This document shows, one piece after another, positions 23,501 to 35,100 of a stretch of DNA of 64,000 nt; position 1 is the first letter of the stretch, and every line of letters begins with the position of its first letter. The stretch covers positions 2,630,501 through 2,694,500 of the forward strand of contig PUFA01000034.1 in NCBI GenBank assembly GCA_003508835.1, in the 5' to 3' direction. This DNA is from Eonycteris spelaea. Lineage: Eukaryota > Chordata > Mammalia > Chiroptera > Pteropodidae. Below the pieces are notes generated by a model that was not told where the DNA came from, did not search any database, and was given only the letters and a program-made list of their open reading frames with translations. The position numbers were made by a program, and so were the translations under genes.

Positions 23501-26500
23501 GAGAGCCTGTCAGCAAAGTGACCGTCGGCGAATATACCAGATTCACCTGCTCGTGCTGTCCCCTCCTCCATTCTGCTAGAGCAGCCGAAGGTGATGCCGG
23601 ACTGCACACAGTGGACCTGAAGACGAACGACCACGGTCTCTTAGGAACGGGGCCAACAGGCAAACAAATCATCAGTCCTTCAGCGAAGTGACACGTTTGG
23701 TAAACAGAGGCGGGTGATGAAAAGAAGCATAACCCAACGGACGCACTGACAGGTGCAACGGAAGGTGCAGTTCCCACCCCTCGGACCGGGTTCCGCCCGG
23801 CCTCCACGAGGACATGACGTCTTTGCTCACCCTCTTGACCCTGTGGCCAGTCTTCCCAACAGCACGAGCCTCCGAGAAACAGCAAACAGTGTTGTGGGAG
23901 CTCGGAAAGGTAACCTGATGGAGAGAGCCAGGGGAAGGGACGCTCCGCTGTCCAGCTGTCCCCAGCAGGGAGGGGCCTCACGCAGGGCAGCGCATCCAGC
24001 CGGGACGCAGACTGGGTGTGCGAGTCCCATTGAGCCTTGGAGACACGGTTCCATGGCTGAGAAACAGCTGGGCTCGGATCACCTCGTGGCCACACAGCAA
24101 ACCCCACCTTTCAGTCTGGGGGAGTGAATTCCCTGATTTTGGTGGAAACACCGATTGGGTTGCTAGGTACGAGGGACAAGTCAAACTCTGACGTCTTCCA
24201 ATTCTGTGTGGTATTTGGTTATGTAATCAAACACGGAGGTTGACCACTGGGACAGCAAGCCATGGCAGTGCTCCACGGCCGTGACGTGGTGATGGTCTGA
24301 GGATGTTTTATAAACTTAAAAGGAGCTGAAGTAAGAAAAATCTCTGGGACAAGTAAATCCGAATGCGATGCAAGTTCTCCTGTGTGAAGAGTGAGCAGAC
24401 AAGGCGATTTCTCACGTTCTTCTGAGAGGCAGGGTTTGAAGAGTCTGTGGGTGGCCTTGTCAATAAGAATTTTCTCTTTGCCATCCAACAAAGGGTTCAT
24501 GTGAACCCTTAGCTGCAAACTCCCTAGCCGGTGAGCTCACCTCTGGAACTAAGCAGCTTAGAGAGCCTTTTTCCTTCATCACGACAAAGGGCTCTGTCAG
24601 TCTGCAAGCACTCAACCAAACTGCCCACAGCAATTTTTGTCCTGTTCAATCTAACTCTCAGGAATCTGAGTTTAAATTTATATGAACGGCATGGCAGAGA
24701 ACACCCAGGTAGTAAATTCCACTCTTCCCCTTCCAAATGACTTGAGCAATGGCCGCCTTCATTAACAGGAACGAGGACGAGGCGCCGAACATGCGAAGCT
24801 GGCACACCCAACGTCCGGGAGTTTCCAGTTGTTTCAGATGAGAGTGGGGAAAGCCCAGGGCGGCCGGTCAGGCCTGGGACAGAGAGCTGAGCACGGGCTC
24901 ACAGCAGCGGGGCAGGCGGTGGGTCCTTCCTCGGTGCCAAAAGGGGGTGAAGTCAGAGGGGACAGGAAGGACCCTCAAAGGCAGTTACCGGGCCAGCACA
25001 TGCAAACGATCAGGGCTGGGAGAGGCGTGGGGTAGACGGGGTGTCCAGGGGGCGGACTGGCCGTGGTTTCAGGTGATGGGAACGAGGTTCATTATACTAT
25101 TCCGTCTACTTTTGTGCACGGTCAAAATTCTCTCTCCAAAATTAAAAATAAAAAGAGCTTGCCGGAGCTGAAGCCAAGGAAAGAAAAACGTTTAAAAAGG
25201 AAAAATCCAGTTAAGTAAAACTAGCTACAAGTTTTAAAAGACAGACAAGCCAACAGAGGTATGAGAGGGTTACCGCTTAAGAAAAGCAGAATTAAAACGT
25301 CCCGGTGATGCGCTGTGGAAGGGGAGGGCACGAGACTGTTCCTTCCTACGTTATACACATTTGTCATGTTTCCAGCTTTCAAAGGCTGGAAAAACAATAA
25401 TGATACAAAGTATAAAATAAAAAATGCAAACCTGGCTTGAAAATGTCTGGAAAGAAATATATCGAGATGGTAATAATGTTTTTTTCTGAGTGGGAGGATT
25501 ATGAGTTTTTCTTTCTGGTTATAAGTAAATTTTACTTTTTTTTCTATCATACATGGGTTATTTTACAGTATTTTTTTCCCCTTTTCAAATAAAGACACAC
25601 CAACAAAATGCTGTGTCCCCACCTCAGTCACCCCCTACCTCTGATTCCCCACCACACAGCAAGAGAAAGCACCCCAGCCCGCCTGGGCGGGGGCAGCGAG
25701 AGGGGCGGCAGCTCGTCCACGTCTCCTCAAGGCCTTTGCGGGCAGGCTCTGCTAGGGTGAGCTCAGGAGATGGAGTGGCAGGAACGGGGCATCCCCCTTC
25801 TGAACAGGAAACGACTGTTTCGCACCAGGAGTGTGACTCCAGTTTGTAGGAGCCTGTGGCCTTTGTCATCGCTTCACAGGCTGGTGTGTATGGCGAGCAC
25901 AAGGCACCTGTCGTGTCGTGCCCGCGGGGTGACAGGAGCGCTCCTGTGACCCCAGCAGGCAGGCTGCCCAAAGACGTAGGCTTGAAAACTGAATTCTGGC
26001 ATGTTTTCACATTTATTTGTAGATTTTTCTGTTTTAAAAAAACCTTTCAATTAACAAAAGCTAATCGCTTGTCTATAATAGCCAAATTGAAAAGATAAAA
26101 TTTTCAATAAGTTTTGAGGAAATATAAATATCTGTGTATTTAAACGCATATTCACTAAATGTTAACTGTTATCAACAACTGCTTAGTCCAATACCGGCCT
26201 TCCTTCCAGCTGAAATTAAGGCAACTTTCATGCTCCCTTTGAAATCTAGAAAGCAAAAGCTTTTAAATGCTTTACATCCTGGAGACAAAACTCCTTTGTG
26301 GCTTTTCTCTCATTCTGGAGAAGGCTTTTCGGGTTCTTGCTGTCTTTTCACCATACCCCATCAGCTCTTCTTGGATCAAATTACTCAGTTTTATTAATTA
26401 ATCTCTTTGCACGAAAGAGAAACTGTTTTCTGATTCCCTAAGGCTTCACGAATTTAACAAAAAATGATATCACAATGTACGCATGCTTACGGCATGCATC

Positions 26501-26554
26501 CACCAAACCGCTGTCCCACACAGCAGCACGTCGGACTGCTGGCCTTTTCAGAGC

Positions 26555-26690
26555 ACTTCGGATTAATTCATTTAATCCTCCCAGTGCTATGAGACAGATC
26601 TCTTTCTGCAGAGGAGGAAACTGAGGCCCAGGGAGGTCCAATACCTCGCATCAGGTCTGGCTCCCAGGACTAAGCTCTCCACCCTGACTT
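26555..26690 (+). mobile_element. MIR-family SINE
   Basis: ATTCATTTAATCCTCCCAGTGC, CAGAGGAGGAAACTGAGGCCC and the following GGTCTGGCTCCCAGGACTAAG match the MIR-type core. Confidence 0.7.
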
Positions 26691-27394
26691 TACGGGATCC
26701 GCCCCTCAGTATCAGGTACTTGACTAATGGATCATTGCTTTTTTCTAACTTCTGAGGGTGGTAAGCGGGTCAGTGTAACGTTTAAGGGTTACACGTTTAC
26801 TCTGCAGAACACACGTTTTAAGCCTACTAAGTAGAACACAGTATGATTTTTCAACACAACCAAAAGTGACTCCTTTACGAGGACAATAGTCACTGAAATG
26901 AAAAACCTTGGCACACACTCCTGTAACCAATGGTTGCCTTCTATTTTTGAACTATCCGGATATCATTTACAGTTATAACTCAGTTTTCCAGTTTTTTAAA
27001 TAAATTCGGTTTTCATATCGAGTATTCTGAATTGCCAAATTTTCTAGGTAATTGAATGCAAGTCCTTTAATCATCAATTGTTCATGGTTTTAATACTTCT
27101 GGATAAAAATCCTCTATAAATGTCTTATATACTTCCTTTTCTTAATAACAGAATATAATTCAATATTAGTAACTCAGGGTCATTAATACGAACATTAATT
27201 TTGTATTTGCAATAGATGCTGATATGGTACAGTAGGGCAAAGTTTCTTGAATTTACTTGTCACCTCTGTCACTAAAATGGAGTAAAACTCTTCAGATGTA
27301 AAACCTCCTGGCTAATTATAACAAGTCATCACTGACTGAACTTGGCACATAAAAGATACTTAAATATTTTTTGATTAAATGAGTCATCTTTACA

Positions 27395-27505
27395 AAAGTT
27401 CTATGGAGTAGGTACTATTAATATTTATGTTTTACAGATGAAGACATCAGAGTTTAGGTGATTCACCCGACGTCACGCAGGTGGGAAACGGCAGGGCCGT
27501 TCAGG
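27395..27505 (+). mobile_element. MIR-family SINE fragment
   Basis: GGAGTAGGTACTATTAATATT, TTTTACAGATGAAGACATCAG and GATTCACCCGACGTCACGCAGG match the MIR core. Confidence 0.65.
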
Positions 27506-27629
27506 GTGCTGTTGGATTCTAGGAACCACGTGCTCAAAAAACACCACAGGTCACGCGACACGGCCGTTTCCTACGTGGTTTCAACCCCTCCACGGTCATC
27601 AGCGTCCCTCAGCTTCCTATTCCATAGCG

Positions 27630-28065
27630 GCTTTACTGAGGCTGCATTCACACACCATACAAATGACTCATTCGAAGTGTACAACTCAGTGGTCTTTAGC
27701 ATATACGCAGAGTTGCGCAACCATCACCACAAATAATTTTAGAATATTTCAACACTCCCAAAGGAAAACCCACAACTGATCTCAGCCACTCCTTATTTCT
27801 CCATAGGCAACCACTAATCTACCTTCTGTCTCTACAGAGGAGCCTATTCTGGACGTCCCACAGCAATGGGATGAATCATATAATACGCGTCTTCTTTCAC
27901 CCAGCGCCATGTCTCCTAAGTTTGCCCGTGCCGAAGCATACAGAGTACTTCATTTCTTTAATGCCTGAATCACATGTATCGCATTCCGTTGTGTGATACA
28001 CCGCATTTATTTAACTATCCACCAGCTGACAGACATTTGGGTTGTTTCCGTTTTCTGTGAGTCCT
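27630..28065 (-). mobile_element. L1 3'-end fragment, antisense (first copy)
   Basis: The plus strand reads CACACACCATACAAATGACTC, GAAGTGTACAACTCAGTGGTC, GAGTTGCGCAACCATCACCAC, GGCAACCACTAATCTACCTTC, GACATTTGGGTTGTTTCCG: the antisense order of an old L1M 3' end. Confidence 0.8.
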
Positions 28066-28069
28066 TCAC

Positions 28070-29275
28070 TTTTTAAAATAAGCTCTTCAGTGAGACATAA
28101 ATACCTAAGGTATACAAACCTTATGCATATAGCTCAGTGAATCTGAACAAAGCGAATACGCTTAGGTATCACCTAAATGAGTCATCTTTACAAAGAACAT
28201 ACCCAGAATTCCAAAGCTTTTCTTGTGTCTTCCTCTCAGTCTTTGTACTTACCAAAGGCAGCTGCTTTTCTGACCGCTATAATCCATTACTTAGATCAGT
28301 GTGGCTGACTTTGCACTTCACACAAATGGATTCACACAGTACGTACTGTGTGTATGTGGGTGTGTATCTGCCTTCTTTTGCTCAACATATTCCTGAGGCT
28401 CATCCACGCTGTGTTTTGAATTCACCCTGTACCATGGCTGTATAGTACTCCACTGAATAGCAGTATATCCCGCTCATTGTTGATGCCTGGTTTAGGTTTT
28501 TGCCATTATAAACGATGGCTATCTGAGCGTTCTTGTACGTAGGGACTCATTTCTGCGGGGCATGTGTCTGAGAATGAAACTGCTGTGTCATTGAGTCTGA
28601 ATCTCTTCAGACTCAACAGTTTTCCAAAGCGGTCGCACCCACGTACCCCCCACTCAGTGTATGAGGGTTCTAATTGCTCCACATCCCCACTCACGTGTGG
28701 TATTGTCAGCTTTCAGAAAAGTTTAACTACCTAGTAGTACCCCGTTGTGGTTTTAATTTCTATTTTCCCTGTGGACTGACGGTTTTAAGTACTTTTCATG
28801 TGTTTTTGACCACTGGCTATCTTCTTTATGCAGTGTTCAACTGTTTCCATACTCCTCATAGGAGTCCTCTGCTGGATATATGCATTACAAACATCCTCTG
28901 CTCTGTCACTTGCCTTTTCATTCTGATTGATCACTCTTCTCCTTTAAGGTTAGTGCTTTTTGTGTCTCACTTAAGAAATCTTTGCCTATCCCAAGGTCAT
29001 AAGTCTTTCTTCCATGTTATCTTCTACGAGTGTTAACACTTCAAGAACTGTTAATGTTTTTACCTTTTTACACTTAGATCTGTGAGCCACATGAAATTGA
29101 TTTTTATGTATGGTGTGAAGTAGGAGTCAAAGTTCATTTTTTCCCCATACGGACAGCCAACTGATCCAGTACCACTTACAGACAAAAACCACCCAGTGGC
29201 ACCTCTGTTGAACGTCAGGTGACGATACATATGTGATTCATCACTCTTCTCTGTTTCTAGATTATCTGGTCTCTT
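28070..29275 (-). mobile_element. L1 fragment, antisense (second, overlapping copy)
   Basis: The 3'-end landmarks occur again (GGATTCACACAGTACG, GTATAGTACTCCACTGAATAGC), so this is a separate insertion. It then extends into antisense ORF2: TTTCCAAAGCGGTCGCACCC, GTATGAGGGTTCTAATTGCTCC, TGTGAAGTAGGAGTCAAAG and CAACTGATCCAGTACCACTTA. Confidence 0.8.
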
Positions 29276-29364
29276 CCCACCTTGACTTCTGAACAGCAAC
29301 TGAACATTTATTATTCCAGCATAACTTTACTAAAATTCCATGTCAATTTTAATCTTGCCATTTT

Positions 29365-29510
29365 TATATTAATAATAATTTTCACAGAGCATTTACTTTT
29401 TGTCTGGCATAGTTCTAAGTGCCAGGGATTCTTACTTAATTTTCTCAGTAATTTAAAATTATTATCCCCATTTTATAGACTGGGAAATGTGAGGCATGGG
29501 CAGGTGAATT
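29365..29510 (+). mobile_element. MIR-family SINE
   Basis: GAGCATTTACTTTTTGTCTGGC, TTCTAAGTGCCAGGGATTC, TTATTATCCCCATTTTATAGAC and GGGAAATGTGAGGCATGG match the MIR-type order. Confidence 0.7.
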
Positions 29511-29654
29511 TTTTCCTCTGAAATATAGACTGGACTGCTTCTCATTTTTTAAATCTATTTTATGGAAAAGCATCAGCAGCATATGCAACTTTAGGCAACT
29601 ACTGCTAACATCTTTAAAGTCAGGTTGTGTTTTTGCAACAATAGGCATAAATGG

Positions 29655-29870
29655 AGCTTTGTTTCTTTAGCTTTTCATAGATCCCATATTTTGGAACTGG
29701 AAGACACTTGAGAAACCCTCTAGTCCAAACACCCATGTAGCCGAGGAAAGAGAACTTCAGAGAAATCGCAGACATGCCCAGACTTACATGATGCAGGAGA
29801 GGCAAAGATGAGACAAGAACCCATTCTGCTCCTACTCCAGTGCTCTTTCTGGTGTACCACAAGTGCCTCT
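29655..29870 (+). mobile_element. Ancient mammalian-wide repeat, family unassigned
   Basis: ATTTTGGAACTGGAAGACACTTGAGA, CCTCTAGTCCAAACACCC, AAGAGAACTTCAGAGAAATC and CAGTGCTCTTTCTGGTGTACCAC match a common mammalian repeat with the 'TAGTCCAACCCC' signature. I cannot name the family with certainty. Confidence 0.45.
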
Positions 29871-32384
29871 CACCATGCACTGAGTGTGCTGGATCACTGA
29901 GGCTTCTTAACTGGCTTCCAGGTTCACCTTGGTGCCAGATACTTGAGGATGCCTGACTGGTGGGTGCCAGATTATCTTGGCTTTAATGAGCAAGGAAACT
30001 GGAACCAATCAGCAGAGCTGGAAGCAGATGAACAGGCCTCAGTCCAAATTTGGTTTAACAAGGTGCACTGAGACATCCATGAAAAAAGAGAATTTCCGAA
30101 GCCCAGACCCCACAGAAATCAGGCTAGCGAGATTCGAATGGAACATAGGAATAAGACACTTAGAGGGGTGGAGCTGTCTCTCCACTTAATCTTTCCACTT
30201 AGATTCTGTGTCCTCAAAACAAGAACTCATTGGCAAGCATCCCAGAAGCCCACTTCCATGCCAGAGGACTCGCATGACTATTACTTGGACGTTTCGAGTC
30301 AAGGTACAATTCAGTAAAAAAAGATCATACTACAACAAGGACAGTTAAAATTGTTCACTCACCCATGCCCTAGATGAATGGGGAAGGCAAACACTTCCTT
30401 ACGAGCTGACGACGCTACAGAATTTTCCATTTCTCTTCCCAGGTTCATTATCAAGGGCCATACTACAAAAATAAGGTTTGTCTGAGATCAAGTATTTGGG
30501 TTGCCTGGCATTAGCCTAAGGTCAGAATGCCCTCTGACATAAAAGACTGCAGGAGGGAAAACCAATGTTTCAAAACCAGGATTAGAAATGACTTCCCAAA
30601 GAAGAGAGTAGGAGGAACAGCATTCGAAGCCTGGGCATCGTGAAGATGTCGGAGACAAAACCCAGAAACGGATCCAAGTAGAAAACTGCCCTGAAGTGGA
30701 ATTTTTCTTTTCCAAAAATCTATGGAAGAGTTATCAGGGGTTCTCTTCTAGAAAAAAGGAACAGATTTTAAATACGGTTTCTTTTAAATTAAATATTGCA
30801 TACAGATCTCATTTTTAAGCTACATATAGCACGTTCCCAACATCTACTAGATTATACTTTCCAAATTAAGTTTGAGTCGTCTCTCACAGTAGAGTATTCG
30901 CTATTTAGGAAGGGTATCCCTTTGAAACAGGGCATTTTGGAGGCTAGCTCGCTGACATGGATGACCCCGGGAGAAGCTCTCTCTGCAGTGCTTGAAGTAA
31001 GACTGACTGTAGAGCCTATTACTCACCCAATGACCTAAGTGACCTTGTCAGCAGGGGCACAGGTGTAAGGTGGGGGCCAGCCAGAGCCAAGGACCGCAAG
31101 GCACGGTAAAACAGCGGCGGGACCGGGTATAAGCGTAATGTAATGCTTTCTTGAGTCACGTCAGGGTTGGTGCTATGTGTGTAGCAGGAGATGCAACACA
31201 CCAGGTCCCGCTAGACGTGAAGCCAAATGACCTCAGTGTCTTCAAATGTACAGCAATTACACTGCCACTGTAGCGCATGGACCAGACAATGCTCCTGCTG
31301 GGGTTTGCAGAGCAAGGCGAAGACACACAACTCCCTAACGGAATGACTTGCCCCAGTACTACTCTTCTGGGGAGGGGTGAGTCCTCAGACAGGCAATGCA
31401 AGAGGCAGGCGCAAGGCCCCTTTCTAGAAGCTCTTAGGGATAGACTGTTGACGGGCAGACACTGAGGTGTGGTGCCTGGGCCACTGTGGAACAGGACCAA
31501 ACCTGGGCAGGCCTGGTTTACATTTAATCTCTGTCTTCATCTTTTAAGTGTGTCTGTTAAAAAAAAAAAAAAGTGTATAGCTAGACGGACACATCTAACA
31601 TCCTGTTTAACAGTCCTTACTTTTTAACTGCAGAGTTCAATTTAATGTGCTTATTAATTTTTTTTGGCATCCTAATATGGGCTTTTTATTTGTCCTGCTT
31701 CTTTCTATATATTTTTTTCCTCTTGCCATGCCTTCTTTTACATTGAGGTTGTTTTGTGTGTTTTTCTCATTCCATCTGCCTCTCTCTACAAGTTTGGAAG
31801 TTACTGACTATATTTATATCACTATTTAACAGAAATTTGAAATGTTTATGGAACATGAATACTATAAATACAATATGCATGATGCAAAATATAAAAATAA
31901 TGCAGAAACTGAATAGTAAAAAGCATATATACATGTTATAGGTCTCAAATTCTGTTCCAAAGTTAGATCCTAACATGCCAATTTTTTTTTCAAATGTTAA
32001 TGGTTTTTGGAAAAAGACCCTTAGTTTAACAATTAATAGCACTTTAATACTAGAAAAACAAAAATGAGATCTAATAGTTATGTCTGATATTTTGCATCTA
32101 CTTTTTAAGATTTCCATTTCGGCTGGGCCAAAAATGGAAACAGAAATTTTTGTTATTCAAGTAAGGACCTTCTGTTTTTCACTATGACATGCATGAAAAG
32201 CACAGCAGACTTCGGTAATCTGTCTTGTGTATTTCTTTGGGGAGTGGAGGGGGCTCCTGCTGGTACAGCTGTAATCGGTGATTCCCATTTTGGGCTCAGT
32301 ACTTGTACGCACAGTGTGTGTTCACGTAGCAAGTCACCTCATACCTCACCCTTCTCTCTGAACATTTGTGAAGCGAATCGCACT

Positions 32385-32818
32385 TTGGCGTCAGGTGTGC
32401 CTCCCCGTCAGCACGATAGGGTCTTTCGGTCCCTCTCATCATGTCGTGGCGACACCGTGAGATCACCGCATCGCACCTCCTGTTCACGGAGGCGTCCGTT
32501 CCTCCAGCCCAGGGCACCGGCGCGTCGGAGCCTCGCCTCCCCCACTGTCTCCCGCACGGGTCTCTTGCGATCCCCGCTTCTCATTTCACACGCTCAGGCT
32601 TCCGCCACGACTGTCTCATGGTTGTATTTCGTCGTTTTTCTCCATCTCCCTCCTGTCCGTGTCCTTGCCGTTCCCAAATTAGATGAGTACTGGTTTTCTG
32701 AGAAAAGGGACTTCCTCAGTGAATCTTAACATGATAGAAAAAGAAACCAGCCCGTGATACAAAAAAAGAATGTTTTTCCCTTTCATTATATTGGCAAACA
32801 GGCTTGCTAGTTAGGAAA
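32385..32818 (+). repeat. Left arm of a large inverted repeat
   Basis: A 434-bp arm starting TTGGCGTCAGGTGTGCCTCC and ending GCTTGCTAGTTAGGAAA. Its reverse complement recurs at 33697-34132. Comparing by eye I count about 8 substitutions and 4 single-base indels, roughly 97% identity. Similarity stops abruptly at both arm ends. I do not recognise the arm as a known transposon. It is GC/CpG-rich in its outer half and AT-rich in its inner half. Confidence 0.93.
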
Positions 32819-32839
32819 TTAATAGTATGTTGAAACATT

Positions 32840-32870
32840 GGAAATCGAAAAAAGTTTGTTTTCGATTTCC
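32840..32870. repeat. Perfect 12-bp stem hairpin (7-nt loop)
   Basis: GGAAATCGAAAA, loop AAGTTTG, TTTTCGATTTCC. It begins 21 bp inside the inner edge of the left arm. Confidence 0.9.
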
Positions 32871-33574
32871 CTCTGTTGGGAACGTTTGGAGATTTGGTTG
32901 CTTTCTGGGGATAATGTCAAGGTGATACTCGAACATAAAAATCAGGTGGCATTTTGAGAATAAAGTCAACCTTAAATGATTATCTGCAGAATTTCCTCTT
33001 GCCTAGAGAACTGTACGTCATGAGGTAAAATCTACTATTTCACTTTGCATGAGGCTATAACCATGTATGGTACTGGGTTTAATCCCTTTAAGCAGCTCCC
33101 TCATGGAAGCTACGAACTTCTCAGAAAAATGCACAAATGTGTGTGCACGCACAACTTTTTGCATAGGACTTGTATTTCCAGTAATAGTATTAGAAGGGAT
33201 AGCCTGAAAACCCCTTCTTCAGTAAAACTCTTGAAAATGATGCATCTTTCAAAAATGTACAGCTAAGTTGACAGGAAACTATGGCAAGTCCTTAGAAGCT
33301 GGGAGCAAACTGAGAGCTGATGCCAAAGAGAGACGTACGTGCTAAAGCGACTCACGGAACGGTGTCTTCTGAGCCTCGCGACCCCAGGCAGTGCTCCTGG
33401 GACCTGAGCTGACTCTCCTCGCATGGCCCGTGAAGGGCCAGGCCGAGCATCCAGGTTAAAGTGGCACCAGGTGGCGCGTGTTTCCCGGATCCTGGAGCCA
33501 GTCGTGTGTATATCCTTCGGGAGGGATTAACCCTCAACGGAAGCCTTAAAGATTCGCTGAAGATAAAGTTCTAG

Positions 33575-33696
33575 AGAATGCTGGCACATATAAAAACAAT
33601 AAAAGGCAAGGACGCAGCTAAAGCAATACTTGGGTCAAAATTTATAGCTTCAAGTGCTTATATTAGAAAAGGAGAAAGTTTTAAAAAATTGAGCCT
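33575..33696 (+). mobile_element. L1 ORF2 fragment ending at the inverted-repeat arm
   Basis: GCTAAAGCAATACTTGGGTC, AAATTTATAGCTTCAAGTGC, TTATATTAGAAAAGGAGAAAG match the L1 ORF2 segment 'aaagcagtgctaagagggaa'. The similarity ends right where the right arm begins. Confidence 0.65.
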
Positions 33697-34132
33697 TTTC
33701 CTAACTGGCAAGCCTGTTTGCCAATATAATGAAAGGGGAAAAACATTCTGTTTTTGTATCACGGGCTGGTTTCTTTTTCTATCATGTTAAGATTCACTGA
33801 GGAAGTCCCTTTTCTCAGAAAACCAGTACTCATCTAATTTGGGAACGGCAAGGACACGGACAAGGGGAGATGGAGAAAAACGACGAAATGCAACCATGAG
33901 ACAGTCGTGGCGGAAGCCTGAGCGTGTGAAATGAGAAGCGGGGATCGCAAGAGACCCGCGCGGGAGGACAGTGGGGGAGCGCGAGGCTCCGACGCGCCGG
34001 TGCCCTGGGCTGGAGGAACGGACGCCTCCGTGAACAGGAGGTGCGATGCGGTGATCTCACGGTGTCGCTGAGACATGATGAGAGGGACCGAAAGACCCTA
34101 TCGTGCTGACGGGGAGGCACACCTGACGCCAA
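33697..34132 (-). repeat. Right arm of the large inverted repeat
   Basis: Reverse complement of 32385-32818 over its full length (436 bp). Differences cluster in two GC-rich spots (around 34070 and 33960) and in homopolymer runs. Both arms contain matching short reading frames in opposite orientation, which reflect the duplication and not a protein gene. Confidence 0.93.
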
Positions 34133-34329
34133 GGAAACAGACTCGTTCTAGGAGAGCGCGTGGGGCAGCTTTTAAGTCAGCAGATTAGCCCATAGGCGAC
34201 CCCCAAACTTAAGGGTAGAAACACAGTGGGAATAAAAGGTATGAACCAGAAAAAGGAGTGAAACACTGAGCGTCTACACCGGCTCGCCTGGTTAGACCGA
34301 CTAGACCAAATGATTTTTAAACACAGGCT

Positions 34330-35100
34330 TCCATGCACGGTACTCAGGGTATAGAGATGTCCAAGGAACTCCCTGCCCTCAGGAAACAGGCAAAACGAAG
34401 AATTAAATCCAGAGGCAATGACGTTTATTGGTGCAAGTGACATGAAAAAGTGCCGATGGACAGGAACGACGCTTCTGCGGGAGTAAAGGGGTGCCTCGCG
34501 GGGGCCCGTCTTGCTCTTCAACGGGATTTCAGTTGACAGGGACGCAGGCGGGGAGGCCAAGCAGAGGGTAAAGGGCAAAGGACAAGCAGAGGCCTGGGAG
34601 GCAGCGCAGAGTGCGGCGGATACGCAGAGCCAGGCACTTCTACCTGCGTGGCCAGCTGCCATCAGGAGAGGAGGGGTGTGCGTGCGTGCGTGTGTGTGTG
34701 CGCGTGCGTGTGTGTGTGCGCGTGCGTGTGTGTGCGGGCGTGTGTGTGCGTGCGTGTGGCGGGGGAAGTGGTGTCGAGAGGTGGGGAAGCTCAGAGAAGG
34801 CTGCGGACTCATCTTAAAGGGCTCTGATAACACAGCTCTGCCAAAACTGCGGGCTACATTCGTAGGTACAAGCAGCTTTTCAAGCAGAAGAGCAACATGA
34901 TCTGGTCTTCGTGGGCACAAAAGAGGAAAGAAAACTGGGCAGCAGCAAGGCGGAGGGCGGACGGGAGCGGGGAGGGAAATCGTAGAAAAGGCCCTGACCA
35001 CAGGGCTCAGGGGAAGAGGAATCGCGCGTGAGGCAGGGTGTGACGAGGTGTGACGAGGTGGCAGGTGATGCCTTTGTAAAAGGAGATGGAGAAGACACGG
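34330..35100 (-). mobile_element. LINE L2 fragment, antisense
   Basis: The plus strand shows CCAAGGAACTCCCTGCCCTCAGG, then after the GT-rich tract AGAGCAACATGATCTGGTCTT, in the antisense L2 order. It is interrupted by simple sequence. Confidence 0.55.
34676..34766. repeat. (GT/GC)n imperfect microsatellite
   Basis: Alternating purine-pyrimidine GTGCGTGC/GTGTGTGT blocks with a repeating GTGTGTGTGCGCGTGCG unit; Z-DNA-compatible. Confidence 0.95.

Larger units (their letters stand above)
32819..33696. other. Spacer (878 bp) of the inverted repeat
   Basis: Unique-looking sequence except for the short hairpin at 32840-32870 and an L1 ORF2 fragment at its right end. No open frame longer than about 73 codons and no gene recognised. 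Confidence 0.8.

Noticed and set aside
32184..32729. 181-codon frame whose C-terminal part resembles a minus-strand frame at 33830-34132
   Set aside because: The similarity is the inverted-repeat duplication itself; frame-breaking indels differ between the arms, so there is no sign of coding constraint.
34177..35001. 274-codon minus-strand frame with a His/Thr/Ala repeat
   Set aside because: Crosses the (GT/GC) microsatellite and L2 debris; the repeat residues are microsatellite translation.
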